Shown piece by piece: positions 21,809 through 32,316 of a DNA stretch of 64,000 nucleotides (position 1 is the first letter of the stretch; each line of letters opens with the position of its first letter). Both the position numbers and the translations under genes were made by a program. Source of the DNA: Congeria kusceri (Eukaryota > Mollusca > Bivalvia > Myida > Dreissenidae); NCBI GenBank assembly GCA_027627225.1, contig JAPFQT010000162.1, positions 227,001-291,000 on the forward strand, read 5' to 3'. The notes below the pieces were generated by a model. The model saw only the letters and a program-made list of their open reading frames with translations, searched no databases and had not been told where the DNA came from.

Positions 21809-22779
21809 CACAAGTTTGTGTTCATTGGAATAAATACTCCATCCTTCTTCCCCTCGCACAGAATTGCAGCTATTACTCCCTTTAAAAAGAAATCATATGT
21901 TCAACCATGGAATGCATGGAAGCGTGTATGTGTGTATGTTTACTGATTCAACATAGTCTACTGGTACTTAGCTATTATAGCTAAGTACCAGTAGACTATA
22001 TTGAATAATTTAACAATAAATACTGGTTAATTATTCACATAAATCACACTCAATAAAGCTGAGCATTATAACATTATAAATAATTACAAGTAGATCAACA
22101 TATTACAGATATTAATAAGATGTTTTTGAAATTACAACTAAAACAAAAGGCAGCCAATGCAGCTGCAACTCAACTGACCTTGGACAGTTGGGAACATTCA
22201 AGGTGAAGGTGAGAAAGAGCCAGATGAGGACCAGGCAGCCGTTGAGGATCCACTCCGGCCAGAAGTCCGTCAGGTCTCGAATACTGCTCCACCACGTATA
22301 CTGACAATACAACATGGCATTCCGGTTATGGCAGGTATAGGTGTTTGGTTAACAAGTTAGAATTAGAATAACAATCACTGAATTGGTTTGATTTTGACAT
22401 ACATGTATATAAAAATTTACACAACGCAATGTTTTACGAAAGTGTGTAGTCTTTCTGGATGGCTTATTTTAAGAAATCATTTTAATCTGATTGTAAATGG
22501 CAATACATTTCATAGCTTTTTTTCTCATACAAACTCACAGTTGCATAAAAATAGCAATCCCAAAACAAATAACTTAAACTTTATATAACATACCTGCAAT
22601 ACTAAAATTAACATATAAGTAGGTATGATACTGCTAGTAGTACAAGTAGCTATATAGTAATAAGTAAGCCCACCTGATTTGGGTCATTAGGCTTGGCAAA
22701 GTACATATGGATAGTGGCCACAATGAGGTAGGTTCCTGCAAATCTCTGCAGCACGCCAGGAATTCAGAAGTTTTCTATC
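21809..22779 (-). pseudogene. HGSNAT: HGSNAT-like fragment, three exons, in-frame stop and missing middle
   Basis: HGSNAT is the lysosomal membrane acetyltransferase of heparan sulfate breakdown. Exon A (22674-22779) reads IENF, a TGA, then IPGVLQRFAGTYLIVATIHM to PNDPNQ/GTGGGC. Exon B (22179-22300) reads YTWWSSIRDLTDFWPEWILN with a membrane helix and ends CPR/GTCAGT. Exon C (21809-21879) reads GVIAAILCEGKKDGVFIPMN then TNLW. A and B join in phase 0. B and C do not match in phase, and roughly 80-90 residues of the family lie missing between them. The TGA (22764-22766) sits where the family has Arg in RIPG, one C-to-T change from CGA. No N-terminal or last exons were found. It is probably a decayed partial copy, though a split assembly is possible. 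Confidence 0.7.
21946..22006. repeat. Near-perfect 28-bp stem hairpin
   Basis: ATTCAA-C-ATAGTCTACTGG pairs with CCAGTAGACTAT-A-TTGAAT. The stem is 28 bp with one mismatch around a five-base ATTAT loop. It lies between the HGSNAT-like exons B and C. It could be a tiny inverted-repeat element or a small-RNA precursor. Confidence 0.75.
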
Positions 22780-24218
22780 CTGCCAGCTGCAACTAGGAAT
22801 TAACTTACATATGAAAGTATAATAATTAAGTAAATTAACCAACGTTATATGTTTTTTCATATGTTTTACATTTTCAGGAAAGGCCTATCAGATTAAGAAC
22901 ATTACAAATTCAGAAAATGCAATTAGAAATATGTTCAACTAACATATATTACAGTTGTTAAATGATGTGCTCAGTTTAATGGTTTAACTGGTACCTCAAT
23001 GATACATTTACCAAAAATGTCGAACTCCAAAACCGAGTCCAAATAACAACTAATTTATAGTAGCGATGCCAAAGCAGCGAGAGTAGTGTCCCTTGGAGGA
23101 AGCTCATTAATATTAATTAGTGGCGAAAAGCGGCCCAACGCTGGGACCATTTTATTTCGGTCTTACACTCATATAAAACGTAAATTTCTGGAATCAATCT
23201 ACTTTGCATATAGTAATAAGATGATGAAATACCGGGAAAACCATAAAACAATCCACGTGAGTATTATTTTTAGATACGAAAATTCCGCTGAAAAAGTATA
23301 AAATCCAATATTTCTTTAAAAAAAGAGGATTACGCTGGATTTCAGGCTACATATTTAACAATGAATTTGTTTTTTATTAAATGCTACCTTTCTTTAGAAC
23401 GAATTTAACAGCTAAGTTATTGTTTATGGGTCTTTCCAAACCCATGTTAAACTGAACGCAATTCCAAGATGGCGGCGGTGTGTACGAATAACAATACGGA
23501 AGAAATATCATTTTTGAGATATATTTGCTGTCGACACACTAGTAGGGATATATTGCATGTATTAAGATGGATCCTATATGTTAAACAAGGGCATATGCGT
23601 TGTTAATTGTTTAATTATATGAATTATACAACCAATTACGTCCAACAATTCGTACCCAGTCGGTTCGTACATCTGTCAGTCTGGTATTTCAATTAATGTT
23701 AAACTGGATATTTACGAGCAATCGCTATAAATTTTCCAATTGCTGAAACATACACCGTTTTACATACATCTTTAGAGTATGGTTAAGAACTAAATTGGGG
23801 CACAATAATTGTTAATTATTATTATTAATTTAATAATTAATTATTAAATTAATAATATTAATAAAATAAATAAATACTAATTAGTAATTACTAGCAGACA
23901 CTTGTCAATTTGATATTGTAAGTATATGTCTTTCTGATTTGATATATGCATTAAAAACAAAGTTGCATAAAACATGTGTTACAGTTGCAAACGAATAAGT
24001 AAAATGTTGACTATATATCATTTTTTTATTTAAAAATCACTGCGGCAAAACAAGTCACATAAGAACAGCTGATTTTGATAAAACCATCAATAAAATGTAA
24101 TGCAAGAAACATGAACAATCATACCAACTAGTTTTTAAAATTAGGCTGCACACATGGACATTATGTATTCAGCCTAATAATAAAAACTCATAGTTGGTTG
24201 TGTTTGCATTACATTTAT
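22780..24218. other. AT-rich region with a possible gene start
   Basis: At 23469 an ATG in good context (CCAAGATGGCGGCGG) opens a 45-codon frame on the + strand, MAAVCTNNNTEEISFLRYIC, to a stop at 23604-23606. It could be a first exon or a chance frame, and I do not recognise it. A perfect 38-bp AT palindrome lies at 23820-23857. Nothing else was seen. Confidence 0.3.
23820..23857. repeat. Perfect 38-bp AT palindrome
   Basis: TATTATTAATTTAATAATT is followed directly by its reverse complement with no loop. It could extrude as a cruciform. In AT-rich DNA it may be a chance product of simple sequence. Confidence 0.7.
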
Positions 24219-24735
24219 TGCACCTTGACGGATGATCTACAAAAATAGTCATAACAACACTTCTATGTGAGATAAATTAAATTTTATTTCAGTTTTGTAA
24301 TCAGGAAACATCCACCTTTACAAAATTACATTTTGTCTAAGTGTTTTATCTTATTAATGAAACAAATGACAGTAGTCTTCATTTTTCATGTATTTTCCCA
24401 ATTTGCGTCTTATTGCAGCCTTACGGGTGGTGTACAAAAATAGTCATAACAACACTTCTAAGTGAGATAATTATGATTTTATTTCAGTTTTGTAATCAGA
24501 AAACATGCACCATTTATAAAATACATTTCGCCCCATAGCTTTTAGCTTTATAAACACAAATTCATAGTTGGGCTGACTTTTCATGTTTTTTTCTTGTATA
24601 ACGTTTTATTGCACTTTGACGGGTGCTGTACAAAAATTGTCATAACTTCACTTCCAAGTAAGATATTTTCATGCTCATTTCAGTTTTGTAATCAGAAAAT
24701 ATGTATCTTCTAGGAAATATATTGGGATTCATGAT
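24219..24735. repeat. Diverged tandem repeat, about 150-bp units
   Basis: Three units share GACGG(A/G)TG-TGTACAAAAATAGTCATAA, CACTTCTAAGTGAGATAA and TTTATTTCAGTTTTGTAATCAG. They are noncoding. Confidence 0.6.
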
Positions 24736-24918
24736 CAGAACATCCCCAAAAAATAATGTAGCCATGCTATTTATAGTATTTATTAAAATTTCTTTCGATC
24801 TACTATACTAGTCTATAGAGTATAGTGTTACCAAGTTCACTTCCACGGTCATTTTCGTGCATATCATGACCATATGTTAACATCATAAAATACATTGAAA
24901 GATTAATATTTAATTTAC

Positions 24919-24969
24919 CGGAAAAATCGAGGAGCGAGTGTAGCGATGCAATTGCATGGGCGCTGCCAT
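24919..24969 (-). CDS. Possible first coding exon (weak)
   Basis: The minus strand reads ATGGCAGCGCCCATG..., that is MAAPMQLHRYTRSSIFP, to a CCG/GTAAAT donor in phase 0. It sits just inside the right inverted repeat, as the HECT first exon does on the left. Its phase does not fit directly onto the transposase exon at 20034, so an intermediate exon or another gene would be needed. Confidence 0.2.
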
Positions 24970-25054
24970 ATTGTTTTGTCCTAACCTATCAAAACAGCCG
25001 TTACAAGTTTTGCATAGTATCCCATAATGCTAATTATAGCCAACATATTTATTT

Positions 25055-25340
25055 TTATACACCATATAAATATTTTTCAACTTCATAAATATATTTTTCA
25101 AGTTCATAAATTTTTTTTTTTACATCACAAATATAATTTTTAGAATATAAATATATTTTAACACCACAATTATTTTTTAAGAACACTTCATAAATATTTT
25201 TTTTTACATCACAAATATAATTTTTAGAATATAAATATATTTTAACACCACAATTATTTTTGAAGAACACATACAATTTTCAGGGATTGAATGAATATAT
25301 TTCGCATAGAATATTGCAATATCACGCCATACTCGGGTAC
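25055..25340 (-). repeat. Right copy of long AT-rich inverted repeat
   Basis: Read on the minus strand it runs CGAGTATGGCGTGATA, TTGCAATATTCTATG, ATTCATTCAATCCCTGAAAA, TGTGTTCTT and GTGGTGTTAAAATATATTTAT. It then has a tandemly duplicated 84-bp unit (copies starting near 25121 and 25205) and AAATATATTTATGAA repeats. Order and sequence match 551-835 in reverse orientation, with good identity by eye over the first 100 bp. Confidence 0.75.
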
Positions 25341-26292
25341 GTTCTCATATTTAGTAACGACGCAGTGTGAAAGAAAAAATGTCGCATGATTGCAAACGCG
25401 ACCTCGATACCGAGACGTTTCGGAATGGTTGTGATGTTATCGTTCTGAAATTTTGTATTTGAAAATCTTTTTTTCAAAGCTTCACGGACCGTGGGTTAGT
25501 TTTATGCATGCTTTCATAGCATGACAGAAAAGTTTTACAAGTAACTTGTAGAAAATATTAACGTAAAATGACATTAATACCATTGCTGTTTTTGATGTTA
25601 TATGTTACGTGCATATTAATTATACTCGTAATGGCGTTTAAATAAAACTGTAGTATTACGTGAATTAATAAAAGATACATGAGGGACCATTTTACAGAAA
25701 TCTTGGAGAATATTATGTTAGTGGTGGATAATGTTTATCATGCGAGGCTGAGAAAAATTGTACACTGTTTCGAGCCGAGCATGATGACTAGAAGCTTGAT
25801 CTTCATCCAACACTCACATAATATTCTATTTATCCTTTTATGATGTGCTCATAAATCATGTAACCGGCGTGACAATATGTCAAAAAAAAAAAGATTTGGT
25901 TTCCCATTTTGTTTACTAAAAACGTCATCATTTTTGGTATGACGTCCCATTGAAATACATAGCGTTCTAAACATAACGACCGAGTAAACGTGTGCTAAAA
26001 ATAGCGATCGAATAAAGCTAAAGTTTATAAGGGTTGTTATCCGATCGATTTGGCTTTAGTAATAGGATAAAGAGCTTCTACATGATAACCGTTAGACAAT
26101 GTTTAGCAATGCATTTTGACCATAAGGCTGCTATTTCAACTTTCTCTCGACCTACTATTGTTTGAAACAATTTTATTTTGATATACCCTTATTTGAAGGT
26201 GTTTTTTTTTCAAACATTTATTCAAACTATGGGAACCAGCGGTCGTATTACCTAGTAAATCTCGAAACGCAGGTTTGACAAGCTAGAGCTAT
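25341..26292. other. No gene seen
   Basis: This is unique-looking sequence with somewhat higher GC near 25350-25440. No exon, RNA or repeat was recognised. Confidence 0.4.
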
Positions 26293-26598
26293 ATGAATAT
26301 GAGGAGTAAGAATATATTTAGCTTCCATACGACACATTATAATAACTTGGTTAGCAGCAGTAAGTCATACAAGAAGATAGCTAATAAGAAAGCAAGAAGC
26401 TTTGAACATGATGTAAATAAGAAACTTAATAATTTACGCAGTACAAATCGCAACGCTCTTTTTGGATTATTGATCACATATTGTAATGAAAGAAAACATG
26501 CTTTAGCCAATATTTATAAGGGAACATTTTATGAGAACTGTGTTTCACTTAAAAACAAGATTGCCACAAGACCCTGGGTCGCTTGCCTGAGTGGCTAA
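26293..26598 (+). pseudogene. LINE-like ORF fragment
   Basis: A 101-codon frame reads SYKKIANKKARSFEHDVNKK, then LNNLRSTNRNALFGLL and ERKHALANIYKGTFYENC. The lysine-rich helical segment resembles the linker between endonuclease and reverse transcriptase in non-LTR retrotransposons. No catalytic motif is present, so this is a guess about a short remnant. A bivalve repeat follows directly. Confidence 0.35.
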
Positions 26599-26619
26599 GT
26601 AACTTCTGTTCTAAGCGAG

Positions 26620-28062
26620 TTTCATAAAACTTCGGCTAAAAATGTGGGCTCTAGAGTGATCACAAGCTTTTCTTCAATCTGGCCTGGTGACCTGGCTTTT
26701 GACCTTATGTGACCTGGTTTCGAATGTGTCTCAGATATCATTTGGACAAATGTTCTGAGCAAGTTTCATGATGTTTGGACTATAAATGTGGCATCTAGAG
26801 TATTCACAAGCTTTTTATTTAATTTGTCCTGGTGACCTAGTTTTTGACCCGACATGAGCTAGTTTCAAACTCGTCCGAGAAATCATTGAAAGAAATGTTC
26901 TGAGCAAGTTTCAAGAATATTGAGCAGAAAATGTGACTTCTCGAGTGTTTTCAAGCTTTTTCTTCAATTTGCCCTAGTGACCTAGTTTTTGACCCCACAT
27001 GACCCAGTTTCAAAACTCGTCTGAGATATCATTGGGACAAATGCTCTGAGCAAGTTTCTTGATGATTGGGCTCTAAATGTGGCCTCTAGAGTGTTCACAA
27101 GCTTTTTCTTCAATATGGTCTGGTGACCTAGTTTTTGACCCCACGTGACCAACTTTCAAACTCTTCCGAGATATTATAAAAACAAATGTTCTGAGCTAGT
27201 TTCAAGAAGATTGGGTAAAAAATATGACTTCAAGAGTGTTCACAAGCTTTTTAATCAATTTAACCTAGTGACCTAGTTGTTGACCCCACATAACCCAGTT
27301 TCGAACTGATCCGAGATACCATTAGAACAAATCTTCTGGGCAAGTTTCATTAAGATTCAATATAGCAAAATACCCCTCCCCCCCCCCCCACACACACTGG
27401 CGGCCATGCTTTTTAATGGAGCGGAACCATTTGCAAACTCGACTGAGATATCATAAGAACATATGTTCTAAGCAAGTTTCATGTTGATTGGGCATAAAAT
27501 GTGACTCCTAGAGTGTTAACAAGTTTTTTCTATAGCCATATAAGGAAAACTGCCCCGCCCCCTGGCAGCCATGTTTGTCAACGGAGCGGAACCATTTTCC
27601 AATTCGGCCGAGATATCATAAAAACAAATGTTCAGAGCAAGTTTCAGGTTGATTGGGCAAAAAATGTGACTTCTAGAGTGTTCACAAGCTTTTTATATGG
27701 CCATATAAGGAAAACTGCCCCGCCCCCTGGCGGCCATGATTTTCAACGGAGCAAAACCATTTTCAAACTAGTCCGAGATATCATCAGAACAAATGTTCTG
27801 AGAAAGTTTCATTTTGATTGGGCAAAAAATGTGACTTCTAGAGTGTTCACAAGCTTTTCTTTAATTTGACCTAGTGACCAAGTTTTTGACCCAACATGAC
27901 CCAGTTTCAAACTTGTCTGAGATATCATTGGGACAAATGTTCTGACCAAGTTTCATGAAGATCGGGCAACAAGTGTAGCCTCTAGATTCACGGTTCACGA
28001 CGCACTACGGACAACGTACAAAAGGCGATCACAAAAGCTCACCATGAGCAATTTGTGCTCAT
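26620..28062 (+). repeat. Long bivalve dispersed repeat, second large copy
   Basis: About ten diverged units carry TGTTCTGAGCAAGTTTCATG, GTGACTTCTAGAGTGTTCAC and AGTGACCTAGTTTTTGACCC. Three embedded units hold CATATAAGGAAAACTGCCCC. It ends CACAAAAGCTCACCATGAGC. The family is the same as at 20183-21040. The frame at 27501-27869 lies within repeat units and is not a gene. Confidence 0.75.
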
Positions 28063-28370
28063 AACTTATGATTATTTACAAATATGGACAATATCTACCA
28101 CTATTCTAAAAAAAGTATTTTCTGCGTATACCGTACGCAGTTTTCTGATAATTCTCTGATTTTTCAAGTATTTTATGGTATGTTATTCAAAATGAACATT
28201 GCAGAAAAGTAAAAACATTAATATATCTTTTTCTTTCTTTCAAACGATCAAAAACATGTTATTAATCATTAAAAAATGGATTTTGTGAAAATCTTGTTAA
28301 TTTCATTTTCACCAGTAAGTCTCCTTAAAATCTGGCCTTTCTTATTGTGCATGGGATGTTCTCACCTTCC

Positions 28371-28668
28371 AATATTCCATAGGATGTTCTCACCTTCCAA
28401 TAGTCCATAGGATGTTCTCACCTTCCAATAGTCCATAGGATGTTCTCACCTTCCAATAGTCCATAGGATGTTCTCACCTTCCAATAGTCCATAGGATGTT
28501 CTCACCTTCCAATAGTCCATAGGATGTTCTCACCTTCTAATAGTCCATAGGATGTTCTCACCTTCCCATAGTCCATAGGATGTTCTCACCTTTCAATAGT
28601 CCATAGGATGTTCTCACCTTCCAATAGTCCATAGGATGTTCTCACCTTCCAATAGTCCTGCTGGTCAT
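28371..28668. repeat. 28-bp minisatellite built on a splice donor
   Basis: About eleven near-identical units run CCATAGGATGTTCTCACCTTCCAATAGT in two overlapping halves. On the minus strand each unit reads GGACTATTGGAAG then GTGAGAACATCC. Each therefore contains an exon end plus a consensus-like GTGAGA donor. The array directly abuts the exon at 28646-28685. Confidence 0.85.
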
Positions 28669-28685
28669 GGAAGTGGCCAGAGTCA
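28646..28685 (-). CDS. Short exon of an unidentified gene
   Basis: Between an ATCCTTAG acceptor and GGAAG/GTGAGA, 40 bases encode DSGHFHDQQDYWK after one leading base. The phase fits the exon at 29756-29800, giving a joined KAWQHDNSDSGHFHDQQDYW. I do not recognise the protein. It could belong to a gene running leftwards through the HGSNAT fragment, but no further exon was found. Confidence 0.45.
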
Positions 28686-29755
28686 CTAAGGATTCACCGG
28701 AAGTTCTTCGTATGTAATTTATAGGGCATTCGTTTTAAGCTCGACTTTTCGAAGACACTTATTATTCATAATTCTAAATCTCAGTAAACTAAGAGCTAAG
28801 TTTCTACGGGGAACATCAAAATAATGCTCAAACTGAAGTTCTTGCGTATAGGTTTTATACATTTGAAATTTTGATGTATTGACTATGCCAAAACTGAATA
28901 AACTGATCATTCAATCTAGTTTTGACTAGGTTTTTGAACACTTTTACGCTATTTACACTCTGACAATCAAAATTAACACTTAAGCCAAGTTCAGTTAACA
29001 TATTTTCAACACATGACATCCAACTTTATAATGTTTCCCTATGGAGACAATAGACTGCCCTGTACAGTATATATGTATATAAGTATATTTTACAAGTATA
29101 TTTTACAACTATTAACAAGATTCACGTTGTTTCAATCTTACCCCAGTAAGTAAGAAGTCTACATTTTGCCTATACTGAAATATACTGTACTTAATAAAAC
29201 TATTTTAACAATATTTTAAATTGCAAAAAGACAAAAGGTGGGTAAAAACAAGAAATTGATAAAATAACATTATATGACACTATGACACAACTTACTTGCA
29301 TAAATAATAACAAGGATTTTGTCACTTACTGTTACACAGCATCATATGTTTATCAAATAAACAGGAAAAAACTCGGGGTCAATGCTTATCTAAGAGCGCC
29401 AGCAACTAAAAACTCTTTACACACATTACTTAAAAAAACAACAGAAAATACATCATTATGTAGAATAAAGTTTGCAACTACATATAATTACTCTTTTAAA
29501 TGTATATTGTAATTTAAACTTACAAAGTTTATCCAAAGATCTGCAATCTATGTAATTACAAATGTGTATCTTTTAAAATTTATTCAAAAATGTGTAAACT
29601 GGTGTTTACTTTCCCACCCACTGCCTAAGTATAATTAACTTGCACAATCTTTATTCTAAATATGTAAAACTTACCAACACTTAAATACATGGTATATTCA
29701 GATAACTATTCAATATTTAACACATATACATATAATTAACTCTTTTCAAACTTAC
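28686..29755. other. Presumed intron of the unidentified gene
   Basis: AT-rich sequence. No exon or repeat family was recognised. Confidence 0.35.
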
Positions 29756-29800
29756 CTGTTATCATGTTGCCATGCTTTTGGTATCAAGCGGTAAATTGAT
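29756..29800 (-). CDS. Short exon of an unidentified gene, upstream partner
   Basis: A TTTCAG acceptor and a consensus GTAAG donor bound 45 bases encoding SIYRLIPKAWQHDN (one base before, two after). Its outgoing phase 2 matches the incoming phase of 28646-28685. Support is splice motifs, phase and coding-like sequence only. Confidence 0.45.
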
Positions 29801-29884
29801 CTGAAACAATTGCATTGTGTCTGTTTTATATTACTTTGCACAAACATGTCAAACAGCATGTGGCTGTTAATGTCTGCAGGACCA

Positions 29885-30010
29885 ATATTTCAGACCTTCC
29901 GTCCAAATGTTGAATATTTTAGAAAATAAACATTCAAAACAACAGAGATTTCAGACTTTCCGTCCAAATGTTGAATAGTTTAGAAATAAAGCTTTCAAAA
30001 CAACAAAAAA
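29885..30010. repeat. Two tandem 62-bp units
   Basis: ATTTCAGACCTTCCGTCCAA then ATGTTGAATATTTTAGAAA is repeated once, with AAACAACA at the join. Confidence 0.7.
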
Positions 30011-31305
30011 TTTCTTGGATAGCGAAATTAATTGACCTCCTAGATGTCACGCCATTTACGTTCTACTGGAAAATAGCAAAGCCCTTTCTTTGCGTAACGA
30101 AGTACTTAAAATAAAAAGAATTCCATTGAACAAAGAAGAAAACAATGGATTATTTTTTGTGTTATCAATCAATCTAACTATCACAAAGTTAATCATTAAA
30201 GCCCACAGTTCTAGTTCAGGAACTATTAAATGTATGTATATACTCGAATAAAGGTTATCGATTATGTTAATGTTTTAGGTCATTTTGTTTTAAAAACTTA
30301 TGCGCATTTCACTTGTACAAAAGTTCAACTTAACGGAATATTTCAGGTAATGTTTAAAACTATGATGTATAAGATTTTCAATTGCAAATAGGTGCGCATT
30401 AGTCTGAGCTATTATGTTTACCATAGAGTCAGAAAAACTACATAAATCTACTCTACTTCTTTACAAATTTACAAATTAACTATAGTTGGCGCTGCGAGCA
30501 TTCAAATTTGCGCTAATTGCCTAAAGGTCGACGAGAACAATTGGCTATCACCAGGTTGTGTCAAGGTTATCTGGACAAAGATGCTGGGCTTTCAGTATTG
30601 ACTGGTCAAAATAAACCTTTAACAATAAATGAGGCACTCAATGCCATCAGGTGGTACCAATGAACAAAAATATATTTTATAAATCAAAAGACTACAAACA
30701 TATGATTACCTGTCAGTAAGGGTGGATAATATGATACACCTTTAGTCAAAGCAGTACACATAATGTTGTTGAAATACCTTTTTAGTTAAAATACATATCT
30801 TTCGAATATGAATAACTGGTGGGACAGATCTTGTGTTAACTATGAAACTGATTTTACACCAAATTATAATATTTCCAATAAAACCTCTTATAGATATATA
30901 AGAAATATGATTCCATTCAATAAAACTAGTCTCTATTGTTTTTTTTTGCTGACAATGGACAAAATCATCCAAACCAATAAATTTGTTAAGGACAATCATT
31001 CCTCGCGGGTTCTCATTCGCCCTAAAGAGTTGACCCAATCAACCCTAGGAATAAATGTGGACTTACCACACTCGAATTTGAACGTTTAGTGTTGGCAAGC
31101 TTCCACATCGCATGTAAACCCATATTGAATGCCTGTTGTTTTTTAAGACCAGAATGGATCCCAGAGATCTGGCCTAATAAGGATTCAAGTCGCAACAGAG
31201 TTTACGTAAAACGTCCAGTTATAAGCAAGGAGTATGTTTCCCTAATCATGTACAAGGATGTTTGACTGAAGAATTGTAATAACAATTCTGACATAAAAAC
31301 ATATT
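30011..31305. other. Unassigned region with open frames
   Basis: A 93-codon + frame (30808-31089) has MDKIIQTNKFVKDNHSSRVL and RPKELTQSTLGINVDLPHSN. It matches nothing I know, and the antisense strand is open over the same stretch. It could be a retroelement scrap. The rest is AT-rich and unremarkable. Confidence 0.25.
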
Positions 31306-31868
31306 CTTGTAATGCCGTAGAGTCGGGTTTGTTATCGGATCTCTTGTAATGCCGTAGAGTCGGGTTTGTTATCGGATCTCTTGTAATGCCGTAGAGTCGG
31401 GTATGTTATCGGATCTCTTGTAATGCCGTAGAGTCGGGTTTGTTATCGGATCTCTTGTAATGCCGTAGAGTCGGGTATGTTATCGGATCTCTTGTAATGC
31501 CGTAGAGTCGGGTATGTTATCGGATCTCTTGTAATGCCGTAGAGTCGGGTATGTTATCGGATCTCTTGTAATGCCGTAGAGTCGGGTATGTTATCGGATC
31601 TCTTGTAATGCCGTAGAGTCGGGTATGTTATCGGATCTCTTGTAATGCCGTAGGGTCGGGTATGTTATCGAATCTCTTGTAGTGCCGTAGAGTCGGGTAT
31701 GTTATCGGATCTCTTGCAATGCCGTAGAGTCGGGTATGTTATCGGATCTCTTGTAATGCCGGAGAGTCGGGTATGTTATCGGATCTCTTGTAATGCTGTA
31801 GAGTCGGGAATGTTATCGGATCTCTTGTAATGCTGTAGAGTCGGGAATGTTATCGGATCTCTTGTAAT
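31306..31868. repeat. 37-bp minisatellite, about 15 copies
   Basis: The unit is CTTGTAATGCCGTAGAGTCGG followed by GTATGTTATCGGATCT, with few substitutions (GTTTG versus GTATG, and AATG in the last units). The GTTTG variants cluster in the first units and GGGAATG in the last two, a typical edge-divergence pattern. Confidence 0.9.
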
Positions 31869-31890
31869 GACGATCCTGAGAATAATTCTG

Positions 31891-32074
31891 AATTCACTCC
31901 GGAGGTTGTCAATAATTTACTCCGGAGGTTGTCAATAATTTACTCCGGAGGTTGTCAATAATTCACTCCGGAGGTTGTCAATAATTTACTCCGGAGGTTG
32001 TCAATAATTCACTCCGGAGGTTGTCAATAATTCACCCCGGAGGTTGTCAATAATTTACTCCGGAGGTTGTCAAT
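31891..32074. repeat. 23-bp minisatellite, 8 copies
   Basis: The unit is GGAGGTTGTCAATAATTTACTCC, with TTTACTCC and TTCACTCC variants. It begins only 22 bp after the 37-bp array and shares no motif with it. Confidence 0.9.
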
Positions 32075-32118
32075 TCTATTAAATCAATCTTATTTGCTGA
32101 AGTAGCGAACAACAACTT

Positions 32119-32316
32119 ATGGACTGTGTACTTTCAGAATCTGTCCTTGTGTCCGATTCTGTTAACCAAAAGAACAAACAGGTACCTATTGATCGATTAC
32201 TGATGGAAACTGATTGCCCTTGTATGCCCCCAGTTCCAGGAATAAAGGTAAATAAACCTTATTGCATTGGGAATGTGGAAAAAAATCGTTGGGTGTTAGA
32301 TACAGCACTCTCGTGA
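32119..32316 (+). pseudogene. TatD-like nuclease fragment
   Basis: The frame contains PIDRLLMETDCPCMPPVPG followed by NKPYCIGNV. TatD metal-dependent DNases have I-x-x-D-R-L-L-x-E-T-D-x-P near their C-terminus, where the Asp binds metal. Only this segment is present and the frame soon stops. It follows the two minisatellites directly. Similar TatD domains occur in bivalve transposon polyproteins, which would fit a transposon remnant. Confidence 0.55.

Noticed and set aside
551..25340. Firm claim that the inverted repeats are transposon termini
   Set aside because: No target duplication or precise common end was found and the repeat core has a third solo copy, so this is kept as a hypothesis only.
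27501..27869. 122-codon plus-strand ORF
   Set aside because: It consists of three units of a dispersed bivalve repeat that is clearly noncoding elsewhere.
31306..32074. Regular arrays resembling CRISPR
   Set aside because: The units are contiguous with no unique spacers, and the genome is eukaryotic with introns. These are minisatellites.
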